Assembly: GCA_977006965.1 (NCBI GenBank)
Contig: OZ345361.1
Location: 2,232,001 to 2,296,000, forward strand
Source of the DNA: Phymatolithon calcareum
Lineage: Eukaryota; Rhodophyta; Florideophyceae; Hapalidiales
Direction: 5' to 3'
DNA length: 64,000 nucleotides
The notes below the pieces were generated by a model. It was not told the origin of the DNA. It was given only the letters and a program-made list of their open reading frames with translations, and did no database searches. Position 1 is the stretch's first letter, and each line of letters opens with the position of its first letter. The translations under genes were made by a program, and so were the position numbers. Shown here one piece after another: positions 1-11,418 of this stretch.

Positions 1-47
1 ACGACTTATTCTTGTATGACATGTGCTATGAGATGTTGCAGGCGGTT

Positions 48-2615
48 TCATAACTTGCATGTCTGTCTCTGTCTTCTTCTTACTTCAAACTTCGCCAAAT
101 TAGCCCGATGCACTTCATCAGGACCATCTGCAAGGCGCAACGCCCGAGCCTGTGTATACATTTGCGCCAAAGGGAAATCCCCACTCAGGCCGCCTCCGCC
201 ATGAATTTGTATAGATCGGTCAACAACGTCACATACCAACTGCGGTACGGTAATTTTTGCAATGCCGACCCATTTCCTGGATTCAACTATATTTCCAGCG
301 TCCACCGCTTCAGCGGCAGTGCGGACTAACAGTCTACAGCATTCGATGTCGCACCGGCATTTGGCAATTACATCGGCGGTACCACCCAAAGAATTCAATT
401 TCTTGCCAAACGCAACGCGCGAATCAGCTCTGTCCAACAGCATTTCAAAAGCACGCTCCGCAACTCCGACTAATCGCATACAATGGTGCAGTCTTCCACC
501 ACCAAGTCGGCTTTGAGCTGCTTCGAAGCCAGCACCTTCTCGCAGAATCACGCACTCCGTCACGGGAATAGCCACATTGTCAAATGCTACCTCGGCGTGG
601 CCGTGTGGTGCATCATCATATCCGAACACTGTTAAAGGACGAATAACGTTCACCCCAGCGGTCTTCATGTCGAAGACTAGTAGCGAATGTTCTTTATGCT
701 TCCGTGTCTGTTGCGAGGTGACCGGTCCCTTCACCAACACCAAACAAACTTTGCATCGCGGGTCCATAGCTCCACTTGTCCACCACTTTCGCCCATTCAA
801 AATCAGCCGTGTGCCGTCTGTTGACGGAGTTGCTGCCATAGCAATATTTGTTGCGTCTGAAGATGCGGTGGCAGGTTCAGTCATCGCGAACGCAGATCGT
901 ATTGAACCATTCAGCAACGGTTGAAGCCATTTCTGCCTTTGATACTTCGACCCGTATCGAAGAAGAAGTTCCATGTTGCCTACAGAATGAGCAAAGCATC
1001 GACGGAAAGTATACTCGGTTAGAAAAACATCAAATTGGGATTAGTTGTAGACTGGACTCAGGGACTTACCAGTGTCCGGAGCAGAGCAATTAAAAACCTC
1101 TGGTGCGTAAAAACAGCGACCCATTTCTTCAGCAACAGATGCGTATTGAACGGCGGAAAGCTGTCCTCCTAAAGCCCTCGGTAACCACAAATTCCAAAGA
1201 CCCAAAGCTTTCGCCCGCGCTTTTAGATCTTCCATCTGCGGCCAGGTGTTCCATCTCTGGTCCGAGTTCGCGTGTGCGGCATAAGAAGCTTCGAACTTGA
1301 GAACAACTTCATTCATAAAATTTGTTAGCTTCAACTTCAGTTGTTCAAACTCAAATTTTGATAGAGATGGAGCGCATTTCGGAGGTTTTGTTCCAATGCC
1401 TGTCACATCAGGTTTTCCATCCAACATCGCGTTTGCGCCATTCACAAAAAGATAAGCCAATTCCCCGACATTCATTGCCTGAACTGAAGACGCATTGCCT
1501 TGCTTTCCACGGCTGTGAACCCCATGAAGAATTGCAGCCAGCCTGTAAAGAGCTAAGGCGACAAAAAAATGATAGTGAGATCTTGCTACATTCGATGGCA
1601 GAGGGACACTCTCCAGATAAAAAGTCAGAAGACGTTGGTGGGATGGAATACAATTAGGTATCGGTTGCGGCACTGACATGGACTTGAGAAGAAGTAACGA
1701 AAATGTTTTTCTCGGCATGTGGTAAGGCGAACTAAACGTCGCGAAGTCAGACAATGCAGGTCCAATGGAGCTTAGTTCCCAGTCTATGACCGCCAGCACT
1801 CGCGGTTCGGTTGGATGAAAAATCAAGTTGTCCATTCGAAAATCGCCATGAACAAGGTGTTCATCCGAGACCTTCGACAACCCCAACCGATCGTGACTCT
1901 CGACAAGGCGTGCATGTAGGCTCTGAATCTTTGCATTCTGATCCTCGGTCACGTCGCTCGATTCAACCTGTGTCTTCCACCGAGATAATTGCCTGGACGC
2001 CCATGATCCATTACTCTTGAACATGGTTCCCAGGCCAATTTCCCGAGGACGAATGGAACCCAACTGTGCCAGGACGCGCACGGCCTCTTCGTAGTACAGC
2101 GCGCAGGAGTTAGGATCCACAGATTGATGTAATGCAAAGCTCTGGAACACGCGTCCGCGGATGTATTCCATTGCAAAAAATTCAGCCCCGAAGACAGTGG
2201 CGTCCTTGCAATACCCAAAAACGCAGGGGACAGGCACGCCGGTTCCTTGAAGCGCTCGCATTACTTCCCATTCCCGATCAACACGGTGAGCGCTCACCAG
2301 CAGGCGCCCTGGCGGTCTGGCGCGCAGAACAAAGTGGAATTTTTTAGAATCATTATCACAGGCTATGGTGACGAGATACGTTGGATTCGATTGACCATAA
2401 GAAAACTTCTCCATGTCAACAGAGTGACGCTGCCAGGTGGGTCTGCTTATCGGCGGCACACCTCCGGATGTGGCCCATTCTCCAATGCTCTTCTTCTTCG
2501 CATCGCTTACCAGGAAAGCAATCGGCTTCTTCATCATCTCTCGTAGCTGTTCAGAGCGGGTGCAAAGGCGCGTTCTCAAATGAAAATGAATAGAAAGAGC
2601 AGCATCGCGCTGCAT
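48..2615 (-). CDS. ACAD11: ACAD10/ACAD11-type acyl-CoA dehydrogenase with N-terminal phosphotransferase-like domain (2 exons)
   Basis: Two exons, 2615-1070 and 979-48, joined across a 90-nt GT-AG intron (1069-980). The junction restores a Gly codon, giving about 825 residues, close to animal ACAD11 (about 780). The N-terminal half is an aminoglycoside-phosphotransferase/kinase-like (APH) domain with the HGDFRMDN catalytic loop (H256, D258) and the metal-binding VIDWE (D278). The C-terminal half, from about residue 430, is a full acyl-CoA dehydrogenase fold with FAD/substrate motif [21 protein letters not shown], and the conserved end LADGPDEVH. Known relatives act on long-chain and 4-hydroxy fatty acids in mitochondria or peroxisomes, where the kinase-like domain is thought to phosphorylate the hydroxyl; transfer of that role here is inference. 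The start is the first ATG of the open frame; MMKK 26 codons further in is an alternative. It is divergent from the hydroxylase-like gene with 258 bp between starts, probably a shared promoter. Confidence 0.9.
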
Positions 2616-2873
2616 GAGTGAATTGTTACGTTGAGGTGGATCTACTCATGCATCGCAAGATGCGGTATGATATGTGGGCAGAATTCATGTTAAATAATTT
2701 AACATGATTATAAAACTGCCGGTATGATTGTGTGATGCATACAATCAGACTTCTGATCTCAATATCACGTTCGACATTTCACCTCATTGACTTTTACTAT
2801 TTGATTTCATGTTCCCATTTCGTCACATTCGCGCCGCCGATTGCAAGCCTCCCCGCACGCTCAGACATCGCTG

Positions 2874-3911
2874 ATGATGGGAACTTCTTTTCAGTCCGCA
2901 AGTTTAGTGCTCCCTCGATCAAAGCTTAGAAAAGCATTATGTCAGTCTCGTCCTCGATTTCGCGCCTCTATCGGTTCGGAAATTGAGACGGCCCTTTCAA
3001 TTGAGTTCGCAAACCAAAATATACAGCGCGTCATCGACTCCTTCAAGGCGGTGCGCAATGGCGAATCCTTTGAGAAAGGCAAAGGCACCAAAATGCACCA
3101 GCGGGCGCATAGCTTCATCGAAGGACTATCCGCTGTCCCTTTCCACGACAATGAGCAGCATCCATGGACTTTGCAGTTGGAGGAGAATTGGGAGAAAATA
3201 GCAGCAGAATTGAAAGCAGTGTCTAAAAATCAACAACTCACGCAAAAAGGTACGAATGTGTGGGCGCAACCAGTGGTGGAAGAGGCCAACGCATACGGTC
3301 CGGATTGGCGAACACTCGTTTTACAAGACCGCGAATGGGATCCAGTGAACTCTGGGCTTTTTCCGGTCACTTCTTCGTTGCTTCAAGATGGGCAAATTGA
3401 TGTGCCGAGCGTTGAAGCCTTCTATGCCCGGCAGGCACCTTCGACTGGAATCAAGTTGCATACCGATGATTGCAATTTTATTTTGACCATGCATCTTGGC
3501 CTGGATGTACCGAGGGAAAAGTCTTGGATTGAAGTTGGCGGAGAGCGGAGGTACTGGGAAAATGGAAAGGCAATGGTGTTCGACACAAGTTTTTTCCATC
3601 AAACCATGAATGAATCGGAAAGTAGTGACCGGACCGTTTTGTTGATTCGTTTTTGGCACCCGGAATTGACGTTGATTGAACGAAAAGCTCTACAGTTTCT
3701 GTTCAAAGCAATTGAAGATCCGACGAGCATTCAATCGGTTATCATGACTCGAAGTGTGTTGAGAGACCAGGGACGTCAAAAAGCAGTCGGGGACGTACTT
3801 GACGTAGGGCAAAGCTTGGAGACACGCCGAGAACGAAGAAAAAGCTCTGGTGGTAAGAAGGCAGGGCTCAGAAGAAGGCGGTCGGAGGGAGGTGTTGGCT
3901 TTGGTAAATGA
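2874..3911 (+). CDS. Aspartyl/asparaginyl beta-hydroxylase-like Fe(II)/2-oxoglutarate oxygenase
   Basis: 345 residues from the first in-frame ATG (an ATG-ATG pair at 2874/2877). The central and C-terminal part matches the aspartyl/asparaginyl beta-hydroxylase fold. The iron facial triad is H196-T-D198 and H242 (in TSFFHQTMNES), with R259 (LLIRFWH) placed to bind 2-oxoglutarate. The segment SWIEVGGERRYWENGKAMVFD between them is typical of the family. The first roughly 45 residues are rich in Ser, Arg and Leu with few acids and could be an organelle transit peptide; that is inference. The last 35 residues are strongly basic (RRERRKSSGGKKAGLRRRR). The substrate is unknown; in animals the family hydroxylates EGF-domain Asp/Asn, while algal and plant members are uncharacterised. 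It ends 28 bp before the convergent stop of the next gene. Confidence 0.85.
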   Translation: MMGTSFQSASLVLPRSKLRKALCQSRPRFRASIGSEIETALSIEFANQNIQRVIDSFKAVRNGESFEKGKGTKMHQRAHSFIEGLSAVPFHDNEQHPWTLQLEENWEKIAAELKAVSKNQQLTQKGTNVWAQPVVEEANAYGPDWRTLVLQDREWDPVNSGLFPVTSSLLQDGQIDVPSVEAFYARQAPSTGIKLHTDDCNFILTMHLGLDVPREKSWIEVGGERRYWENGKAMVFDTSFFHQTMNESESSDRTVLLIRFWHPELTLIERKALQFLFKAIEDPTSIQSVIMTRSVLRDQGRQKAVGDVLDVGQSLETRRERRKSSGGKKAGLRRRRSEGGVGFGK

Positions 3912-3939
3912 CTTCGAGAAACTATCTAATGAACTTGAT

Positions 3940-5307
3940 CTAAGGAAACTGAGCTATCCTAGCATTTGGGCCTGACCGCCACGGAAGTTTAGAGCAATCC
4001 AAATCTTTCCTGGCAAATAGTGCAGGTGCTACAAAAAACTTAACACCATGGGCTTGCTCGTAATCTTCCCGAACTTTTTCTAATTCGCCCGGATCTGCCG
4101 CTCGCTCCAGCTTTTGAAAGATCTTCATGCTTCCATTCTCCTTAGTTGTCTGCCCGTTGTCCATCTCTCTGAACTTCGCGTACATTTCCTCAAACTGCCC
4201 CATACGCTCTACATGTGTTCGAGAGATCATTTTTTCGCCCAGTCTGCACAGAACGTCGTCACGAACCGATTTTTCTCGCGGGCTCACTTTTCGTCCTCCC
4301 GTCTGTAGCTTCGATCCCGCAACCTTCTTCGTACTGACGTCTGGTCCGTCAAATATTTCTTCAAGCATGTCAACGTTGAACTGGTATCGGTTTTGTGAGC
4401 GACTCTTGTCAATGACGTCTTCCGGGCGGTCTTTTTGTTCGAAAAAGGCGGCTGCGTTTTCTACAATGTTCTCGAGCAAACGGTCTCTTCCCGCAGAGCC
4501 AGCGCCGAAATTCGAAGCAGTACTTCGGGCGCTAGCGAAAGAGCTGTTCGGCATGCCTGTGTCAACTCGTCGGAGTTTAGCTATGTTCCCCACTTGGTGC
4601 TCATGATATGGAGATGGTCGTTTCTGCGCATAGGGATACTGATCCATCGGGGCCCTTCCGGGGACGGTCAAGTATTGTACAGGCGACACTCTGGGAGCAT
4701 ACCTTACATTTCCTATCGATGGAGCCATTGTGGCGGCTGCGCGCATCATTCCTTGGCTACCAAGCCCAGTAACACTTAGACTGCTCCGAGTTCCAGTTGC
4801 GGTTCGCGCAGCTTCCACGTGCTGCTGCATGTATCTCGAAAGGCGATTGTATGCATCCTGCTGCGTTGCCGCTGAGGCGTTCAAAACGGAATTTAAAGGC
4901 GCTGGGGCATCAGGAACTTGTTGACGGTCATTCGCTCGCACAATTGCCGGGTTTTCTAGAAATTGTTCAGTTGTTACTACTCGAGCGTATGTGCCCTGAG
5001 CTCTTCTTCCCGCAAGCCGCTGATGTCCGTACGCAAATGATTGGTATTGGAGGCCATTCTGAACGTCAAGACTCCCTGGGTTTACGCCGTAAGAAACCGC
5101 TGTTGGACCTGCTGGGGCTGTTTGTGTCTCTTCAGCTTCAGAAGCTGTACCGGGTTTCGCCGGAATGAGTCCCCTCGATATTATTGACGGTGCAAGACCA
5201 TTCGCGAGTCTTTCTTCGCTTGGGACCTGGTTTAAAAGTTGTGCGCCACTTCGACGCGCAAAAGTAGGGTCCGGATTCATCGCGGGAGCAGAGCGGTCCT
5301 GGAACAT
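3940..5307 (-). CDS. Unrecognised protein with disordered N-terminus and conserved-looking C-terminal helical region
   Basis: Intronless frame of 455 codons starting at ATG 5307. I do not recognise the family. Residues 1-270 are low-complexity and rich in Ala, Pro, Ser, Arg and Gln with scattered Tyr, probably disordered. Residues 270-455 are more ordered: a helical, charged stretch (RDRLLENIVENAAAFFEQKD), then NRYQFNVDMLEEIFDGPDV and a basic linker. The C-terminal half of that region holds LCRLGEKMISRTHVERMGQF and KVREDYEQAHGVKFFVAP. The length, balanced codon use and convergent packing against the preceding gene (28 bp) support a real gene. A nuclear or transcription-associated role would fit the composition but is a guess. 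Confidence 0.7.
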   Translation of the reverse strand: MFQDRSAPAMNPDPTFARRSGAQLLNQVPSEERLANGLAPSIISRGLIPAKPGTASEAEETQTAPAGPTAVSYGVNPGSLDVQNGLQYQSFAYGHQRLAGRRAQGTYARVVTTEQFLENPAIVRANDRQQVPDAPAPLNSVLNASAATQQDAYNRLSRYMQQHVEAARTATGTRSSLSVTGLGSQGMMRAAATMAPSIGNVRYAPRVSPVQYLTVPGRAPMDQYPYAQKRPSPYHEHQVGNIAKLRRVDTGMPNSSFASARSTASNFGAGSAGRDRLLENIVENAAAFFEQKDRPEDVIDKSRSQNRYQFNVDMLEEIFDGPDVSTKKVAGSKLQTGGRKVSPREKSVRDDVLCRLGEKMISRTHVERMGQFEEMYAKFREMDNGQTTKENGSMKIFQKLERAADPGELEKVREDYEQAHGVKFFVAPALFARKDLDCSKLPWRSGPNARIAQFP

Positions 5308-6407
5308 AGGGGGATTTGCTGCTGCGTATCTTGCAGGCTGATATTAGAGTATTGTACAGGTACTGTATTTGGAGATATGCATCTGCATCACTGAGTGCCG
5401 TTGTCTCGATGATGATGCCTGCATTATTGGTCGTGATTCTGATTGAAATTTCAAAGCTTTCGTTAACGTTCGAGCTATAACTAGTGCAGGCAGGGTTTTG
5501 GAAAGGTTTTTCAATTATCATTCCACAGATAATGCCCATCAATTTTCGCACAAGTCCCTTTCCTGGTGGAACTCCTTACTGTATTTGGTCGCCTGCGGTC
5601 GCCTTTAGTCTCCAGCGCCGTCGTCTTTCAACCAGACAGCGTCAGCAATAGCTACGAACTTGCTCAGTCAAAAAAATCTTGCCTAGAGGCAGAGGGTGTG
5701 GTACTCAGTTTTCAAACTAGTGTATATAGGCGGCTAACTATCTAACTTGTAGAGGTTAAGACACGCCTTCTCTCCCGCTTATCTCCCAAACCACTCTACT
5801 TTCGTCTCCGCTTTCCTATATCAACGTTAATGCTGTCGGTGTCATCAAAGTTTGTTGCATAGTTGATAAGCATCATGCCCCAACTAACAACTTTGGTTCT
5901 CAGGATGTTCCTGTGCTTCTGCTGTCAATGCTGCCAAGAAGGCCTTCAAAAGGTACTTATTTTAATCATTCGTTTTGCATTACCCGTTATAGAGAGAGCA
6001 GCATCGCAGCGGTCTCTATTATTTCAGCCTATCCAATTTTGAACGAAGATTAGTACGACTTTTACGCCTAAGCCTGGTGTACCGGCAAAGATTGACTTTA
6101 ACGTTTACCTGACGTGCCGCAGAAGCACATAGCGGATAAAGCTGCAGTCATCCACGGAGTTGGATGGAAGAACTCAACGCTTCTAGATTGTCTTCTTCGC
6201 CTTCCGCACGGACTTTCAGGACGTCAAAAATCGTTTTTGTTCACGGAAAGAACTTTTGTCTCTCCAACGACTGCAGAGTGCAGACGCCAAAACGTCTTCT
6301 CCTGTTATCCTTCTTGCTCAAAAGAAAAAAACCATCTCGCCGTACTGTTTGCAAGAGCTGTAAATATACCCAAAGTTGTGTATATTTCTATACATTTAAG
6401 CTATCTA
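5308..6407. other. Intergenic, no gene seen
   Basis: Short open frames on both strands here (for example 6114-6515 +) have no recognisable domain and irregular codon use. I see no RNA gene or repeat. It probably holds the 5' region of the minus-strand gene at 3940-5307 and the 3' region of mL49. Confidence 0.5.
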
Positions 6408-6889
6408 TTAAAATCCCAGCCGCAAGAGCCATTCCTCCACGCGACCGCGGTAATTGCCTTTAACTTCAATGCGACCTGGACGAACATCCACTGGTCTCCC
6501 ATCACAAACTTTTGACATCTCAGCTGCCAGTGTCTCCGCATCACCGCGAAACCGTCGTATTATCGTGAGAGCTCTTGTTCGACCATTCTTGTAATCAGTG
6601 TACACCGGTAATTGCTTTCCTTTTGTCGTGCGAAAAACCTGAAAACAATCCAAAATTGACAAGTTAGTGGGCTGGAAAGAGTTCACGCTATTGTGATCGA
6701 AAGCGGGCGGATACAACAGCATACCCGAAATGGAAGCGCATCGAATCCGCCCATGGGTGGAGACCAATTTGAAGGCGACACAATAGCGGGATCGATATCA
6801 CGAAGCGGATACTTCAAATGGGCTGGAGGAGTCCATTGTGGTCGCGGTACGAACTTCGCGGCAGAGCTGAAAAGCCTTGAGAAGCGCAT
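6408..6889 (-). CDS. MRPL49: Mitochondrial ribosomal protein mL49 (IMG2/MRPL49), 2 exons
   Basis: Exon 1 is 6889-6725 and exon 2 is 6638-6408, separated by an 86-nt GT-AG intron (6724-6639) at a codon boundary. The spliced product is 131 residues. The body reads LPVYTDYKNGRTRALTIIRR and then a C-terminal EVKGNYRGRVEEWLLRLGF. This is the hallmark IMG2/mL49 fold, whose members begin LPVYTDY and end in an alpha-beta unit with W-L-x-x-x-G-F. The N-terminus MRFSRLFSSAAKFVPRP is basic and hydroxylated without acids, a typical mitochondrial presequence. It is a structural component of the large mitoribosomal subunit. Without the splice, the exon 2 frame would begin with an unrelated leader, so the intron is needed to explain the gene. 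Confidence 0.92.
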
Positions 6890-9093
6890 TTAAATGATTT
6901 CTCTTTCTCCGACGTATCGACAGCGAAGTAGCACTTTGGAAAACTTTGGTCGACTTGGTGGATCAGACGCAAGAGAATCCAACGGGGTGGCATGCCAAGC
7001 CTGTATGATAAGACGTGGTTTTCAGTGAATTGTATTTGACTCACTTGTGTGAGGTATTTGGTTGGTGGAGATCTGTCAGTTGCTATTTTCAGATGAGTTT
7101 CAGAGAGTACACGTGTAGCCCAAGACGCATTTTAGAGAGTATTCCGAGCACTGGTCTGATGATCGCAACGAACATGCGCGAAAGATAAGGAAGGAAGAAG
7201 GCGGGAATGATTTTATTCCAACTATAGAGATTGAAAGGCACTGAGTAAATCATCGCAGAGAGCAAACAGTACTAAGAGGTGGAACTGCATTTACTCTCAC
7301 TTTCAACCCAAATGTACTTGAGGAGCTTGAAAAAGATAGGGCTATATGCAGTTTCTGACAGACATTATTGCGCGAAGTCATTCGCAAATGTACATGACAA
7401 GATAGCATCCTAAATCATGTTCAGGAAGTAAAAAACGGGAATACCCCCCTTTGCGTGTTGTTCTTCTCTATTTGCCTAGGGCCAGCTCATCGTATGAAGC
7501 CGGCTGCTGGGCGCCGGAGCGGCTGCACGGAGCGCGTCAGCAAAGAGCGGGGAGGGGGGCGAAAAATGCGCCCCTTAGGAGAGTGGCATCGAGGAACGAA
7601 GTGGACCTGTTTTGCCACTGTGGACACCATGCAGTCGACGAGGAACATTGCTATTTTCGCAAACGCTTGTTTGATGACTCCAGTTTTTCCAGAGGACGGT
7701 TTGTCACAGCACTGTATCTAAGAAGAACTGGACTTTTTATAAAAAGCCCTCTTTAAAAGCGCAGAAAAAGAATATTTTGGAATAGGGAATGTACCAATCG
7801 CATACATATTCAATAGAATCCGGGTTTTGTCTTGCACAGTAAAACAAGCCAGGATTCTGCTTTACTATGCGAATGACTTTGCGCAACGGTGTCTGAATTT
7901 GGATCAGTCATGAACAGTTTATTCAAGAATTTCATGCCCGTGTAGTAAAAGCAGTCCTTCCTTTGCTGCAGTTTTGAAAATTCCTTCGTACAGATGTTTA
8001 ACAATGTGACCAGGGTGCTTAAACTTGAAGCTTTTGGGCGATCTTTGCACATCGGGAAGAATGACAGTGTAAAGGTCACATATCTAAGTTCTGCCGGGGT
8101 CCGACCATACTTTTTTCGAGGAGTTCACAGCAGAACACATCAGAACACAGTGCAAGTGCTCACAGTTTAGCAGAAATATTTACTCTGTCCAGTGCACGCG
8201 CTTGAATCTGCGACCCTGCATTCTGTCAGCCCTGAGTCACTGCCAACTTCCGCTCTGTGTCTGTATCTTTGAACAGTGCAGACTACATCGAGGTGTAACC
8301 ATAAGGTGGACGAGTTGTAACAGTCGAACAGATCTATGTGGATTTTTGGACAATACAGGGTATGATACTGTAGGTTCGATGTCAACTGTGGGATTCCGTA
8401 ATCTCTGTCTTCTGGTTTTTCAAATTCGATGCTCTTTGAAAAACACGCGCGGCACCTGTGCAGAAATGCTCTAATTTTAAAGTCGTTTAAATTTATGTGA
8501 ATTTAAAGATGTTGTCAAGCAGTGCGTATATCATATGGCGCGGAAACACAGATTTTTGTTTCAAAATCAATTTGACGTTTCCCTTTACGGACCGGTCGTG
8601 CGCCGGCGAAAGGGCGGGTGCGTGCATTCAAGCGGGAAAGTATAGATCATGCCACGTGGCATTGCACCAGTGGTTCTCTTGTGGTAAAAAGGGGGAAATC
8701 TTCCCGTTATCATAGTGCACCGGTGCAGTGAAATGCAATGACACTTACATACGTGAATAAATCAAGGTGTTCGATTGGGACGTTGCGGCACCGGCATTGC
8801 TGTTGACTTTCCGGTTTTAACTTTTGAATGACATTGGCCAGTGTGGCACCTGCGCTCATCGCGCATTGAAATGACGCCGAAAATCTAGACGGCACCCATT
8901 CCACCGAGCCTGCTGAACTACCTGTGCAGTCCGCCGACCTCTGCACACCGCCGCATTCCCCAGCCGACCGTCACGTTCCCGTTCCCACTGTCCGGCTCAG
9001 ACCCCTGTTGCGTTGTGCTGTGCCCTGCACAGGCGAGGTGGTCCATAGAGGAAGGGGCTGGTTGGCAAATCGGAGCGCTTTCCGCCTGTCATC
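6890..9093. other. 2.2-kb intergenic stretch, no gene recognised
   Basis: Several frames of 60-100 codons exist on both strands (7451-7756 +, 7810-8079 -, 8202-8474 +), but none shows a domain, consistent codon bias or neighbouring exon. The last 200 bp is pyrimidine-rich and is probably the promoter and 5' UTR of the gene starting at 9094. Confidence 0.5.
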
Positions 9094-11418
9094 ATGTCTA
9101 CATCGTATTCCACAAGCGATGACCTGCTGAAGCTCACAAGTCTTCGCGAGCTTCCGAAAAGCAGATACGCCACCAACCTTGCCGTCACCGTCTATCCGAA
9201 CGAAAGACGGGGTCGTAAGGCAGTATTTTCTCATGTCGAGGTTTACAAAATGGTCGAAAATGTCGCGGGTCGCATGCGTGAATCCGGCGTGCGACCGGGA
9301 ACCGTGTGCGCGTATGCACTTCCCACTTCGTTCGAGAGTATTATCTATTTCTATGCACTCCAGTGGATCGGCGCAATTGCCGCTCCCATTGATCCAAAGC
9401 TTCCTGCGGACGAATTTGAAGCCGCGGTGAAGAAAACTGGTGCTGCTGTGATTGTATCTCCGTATGAAGGAGATGATGAAGAACTTGAAGAGAAGGCGGA
9501 AAGCGTAGCGAAGTCGTTGGGCTTGTGCGGATGGCATATTCACCGTACCATGAATACTGGTGTCCAACTTGAAACCCATGGGCAACTTATGGGAAGTGGT
9601 GCAGCTTGGGCGGGAGGTGCTAGCGATTTTAAGATTGACCCGGAAGAAATCGCTCTTCACATCAGCTCGGCTGTGGCCGTTGTGCCATTGTCTCATAGAA
9701 TGCTTTGCAATTCGGCAAAGTCGTTCGTTGGTACATATGGTACTGCCATTAGCGGAAGCACTGTGATGGCGGCGCCTTTGCACGATATTCATGGAATTCT
9801 TCTCCTCATTTCATTGTTCTACTATGGCGGACACGCTGTTTTGCCGGGATATGGTGGGTTTACCCCTGAGAAATTCTGGGATATGTCGACGAAGCACAAA
9901 GCCACCTGGCTGTCGGCATCGGAAGACCAGGTTTTGGAACTGTATGAAGATGTTCAAAAGTCATCCATGTCTAAGTCCAACATGCCGAAACTTGACTTTA
10001 TCCGGATTGCAGCGCAATCGGGCATCGCCACAGAAATTGTGCAGGCAATGGAAGACACATTCAATACCAGCATCTTTATGTCTTACGGCACCGCGGAGTC
10101 GGCTGGACTGGCCACGTCCACTGCCGAAGGAAATGTCCACTATGGATCTTTTGGATCTGCTGTCCAGGGATGTAACGTGGCTGTGTTTGATGCGGACACA
10201 AGAGAAATGTGTCCCACAGGCTCAGTAGGTGAAATTGCGGTGTCTGGCAGTAGTGTCGCACAAACGTATTTGAACTCGACGACTGCGACCGATGCCGCAA
10301 TTTTTGAAACTGAGAAGACCTCCGAAGAAGGGGAAAGTGTGACGGTGTCTTGGTTTGCCACTGGGGACCGCGGTGCCTTGGATGCGGATGGGTATCTCAC
10401 TGTTCATGGAAACTCAAGGAAGCTTCGTGCCGCCGATCTGGCCCTGATGGAAGAGCGACGCCTAGCCGATGAGGCAATGGCATCAGAGAGGGCATTACTG
10501 ATGAAGAAAGAAGAGGAAGAAGAGAAAGCCAGAAAGGCTGAGAAGGCTGCTGCTGCGGCTGCACTTGCAGCGACCGCTTCACGTGCAGCGGATCTTGACG
10601 ATCGCGAGAAAAAACTGAGAGAGCTTGAAGCTTTAACGAAAGCTGGGATTCCAAATCCGGAGGACCTCGATGAGGAAACCGCAAATGCCATTCTCCGTCG
10701 TTTGGAAGCTATCGAAGCAAACCACAGTCGGCTGCAGGAAGACCTTGAAAACAGGAATGCGGAGGAACTTGATGAAATGCGCCGCCGAGTGGCGGAAGCG
10801 GAAGAGGAGGCGGCACGTGCGCTAGCGAATAGTGAGACACCGGACCCTGTCAAGGTTGATGTGCGAATGGAGGAATTGGAAGCGGCTGTGATGGCTGCTG
10901 CCGCAAGTGCGGAAAGTTCGGCCAACAATACTCGTGAAGCTGTCAAAGCTGCCCGCGAGGTGGCTGAGGCAACACATGGGGCGAACAGAGCTCAACCTGT
11001 TGATATTAAACCAAGTACTGGCGATCAGGGCGCCTTAACGAAGACTGTCCGCGTTGCGCTTGATGAAGTCGAAAAAGCGATGGAGAAGCATCCCGCCGTC
11101 AACCACGCTAAGGCATTTGGGCGGAAAGACCAGCGGTTTGGAGCGGAGGTGTTTTGCGCAATTGTGCCGAAGAAGGGAGCGCGTGTGAGCGAGCCATGGC
11201 TGAAATTGTTTGCTCAATCTCAGCTTCCGGCACCCATGGTACCAAAGAAGTTCTACTATATGAAGGAAGTACCGCAAAACATGACGCGTCGACAACTGTC
11301 TGAGTCGACTTTGCTGCAAGATCTGTCTGCGTTTGCTGGATTCTGTGAAACAAAGAACGTCAAGGGTCCGAACTGGAACAAGAGAGGTCAAAAGAACGCA
11401 AATGCGCTTGGATTCTAA
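9094..11418 (+). CDS. AMP-binding (acyl-CoA synthetase-like) protein with long coiled-coil insertion; likely catalytically degenerate
   Basis: Intronless, 774 residues. Residues 25-445 follow the adenylate-forming N-domain: PTSFESIIYFYALQWIGAIAAPIDPKL, the A5-like FMSYGTAESAG, and the A7 motif ATGDRGALDADGYLTVHG. Residues about 655-745 are the mobile C-domain (EKHPAVNHAKAFGRKDQRFG, then AQSQLPAPMVPKKFYYMKEVP). Between them lie about 200 residues (450-650) of Ala/Glu/Lys-rich heptad-like coiled coil. Two catalytic elements are gone. The phosphate-binding A3 loop, normally a Ser/Thr/Gly-rich stretch ending in PKG, is HISSAVAVVPLSHR (189-202). The A10 region with the catalytic Lys is VPQNMTRRQLSES (726-738), with no GK. 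It resembles oxalyl-CoA/peroxisomal-type synthetases but probably cannot adenylate. A scaffold or regulatory role is inference. Confidence 0.85.
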   Translation: MSTSYSTSDDLLKLTSLRELPKSRYATNLAVTVYPNERRGRKAVFSHVEVYKMVENVAGRMRESGVRPGTVCAYALPTSFESIIYFYALQWIGAIAAPIDPKLPADEFEAAVKKTGAAVIVSPYEGDDEELEEKAESVAKSLGLCGWHIHRTMNTGVQLETHGQLMGSGAAWAGGASDFKIDPEEIALHISSAVAVVPLSHRMLCNSAKSFVGTYGTAISGSTVMAAPLHDIHGILLLISLFYYGGHAVLPGYGGFTPEKFWDMSTKHKATWLSASEDQVLELYEDVQKSSMSKSNMPKLDFIRIAAQSGIATEIVQAMEDTFNTSIFMSYGTAESAGLATSTAEGNVHYGSFGSAVQGCNVAVFDADTREMCPTGSVGEIAVSGSSVAQTYLNSTTATDAAIFETEKTSEEGESVTVSWFATGDRGALDADGYLTVHGNSRKLRAADLALMEERRLADEAMASERALLMKKEEEEEKARKAEKAAAAAALAATASRAADLDDREKKLRELEALTKAGIPNPEDLDEETANAILRRLEAIEANHSRLQEDLENRNAEELDEMRRRVAEAEEEAARALANSETPDPVKVDVRMEELEAAVMAAAASAESSANNTREAVKAAREVAEATHGANRAQPVDIKPSTGDQGALTKTVRVALDEVEKAMEKHPAVNHAKAFGRKDQRFGAEVFCAIVPKKGARVSEPWLKLFAQSQLPAPMVPKKFYYMKEVPQNMTRRQLSESTLLQDLSAFAGFCETKNVKGPNWNKRGQKNANALGF

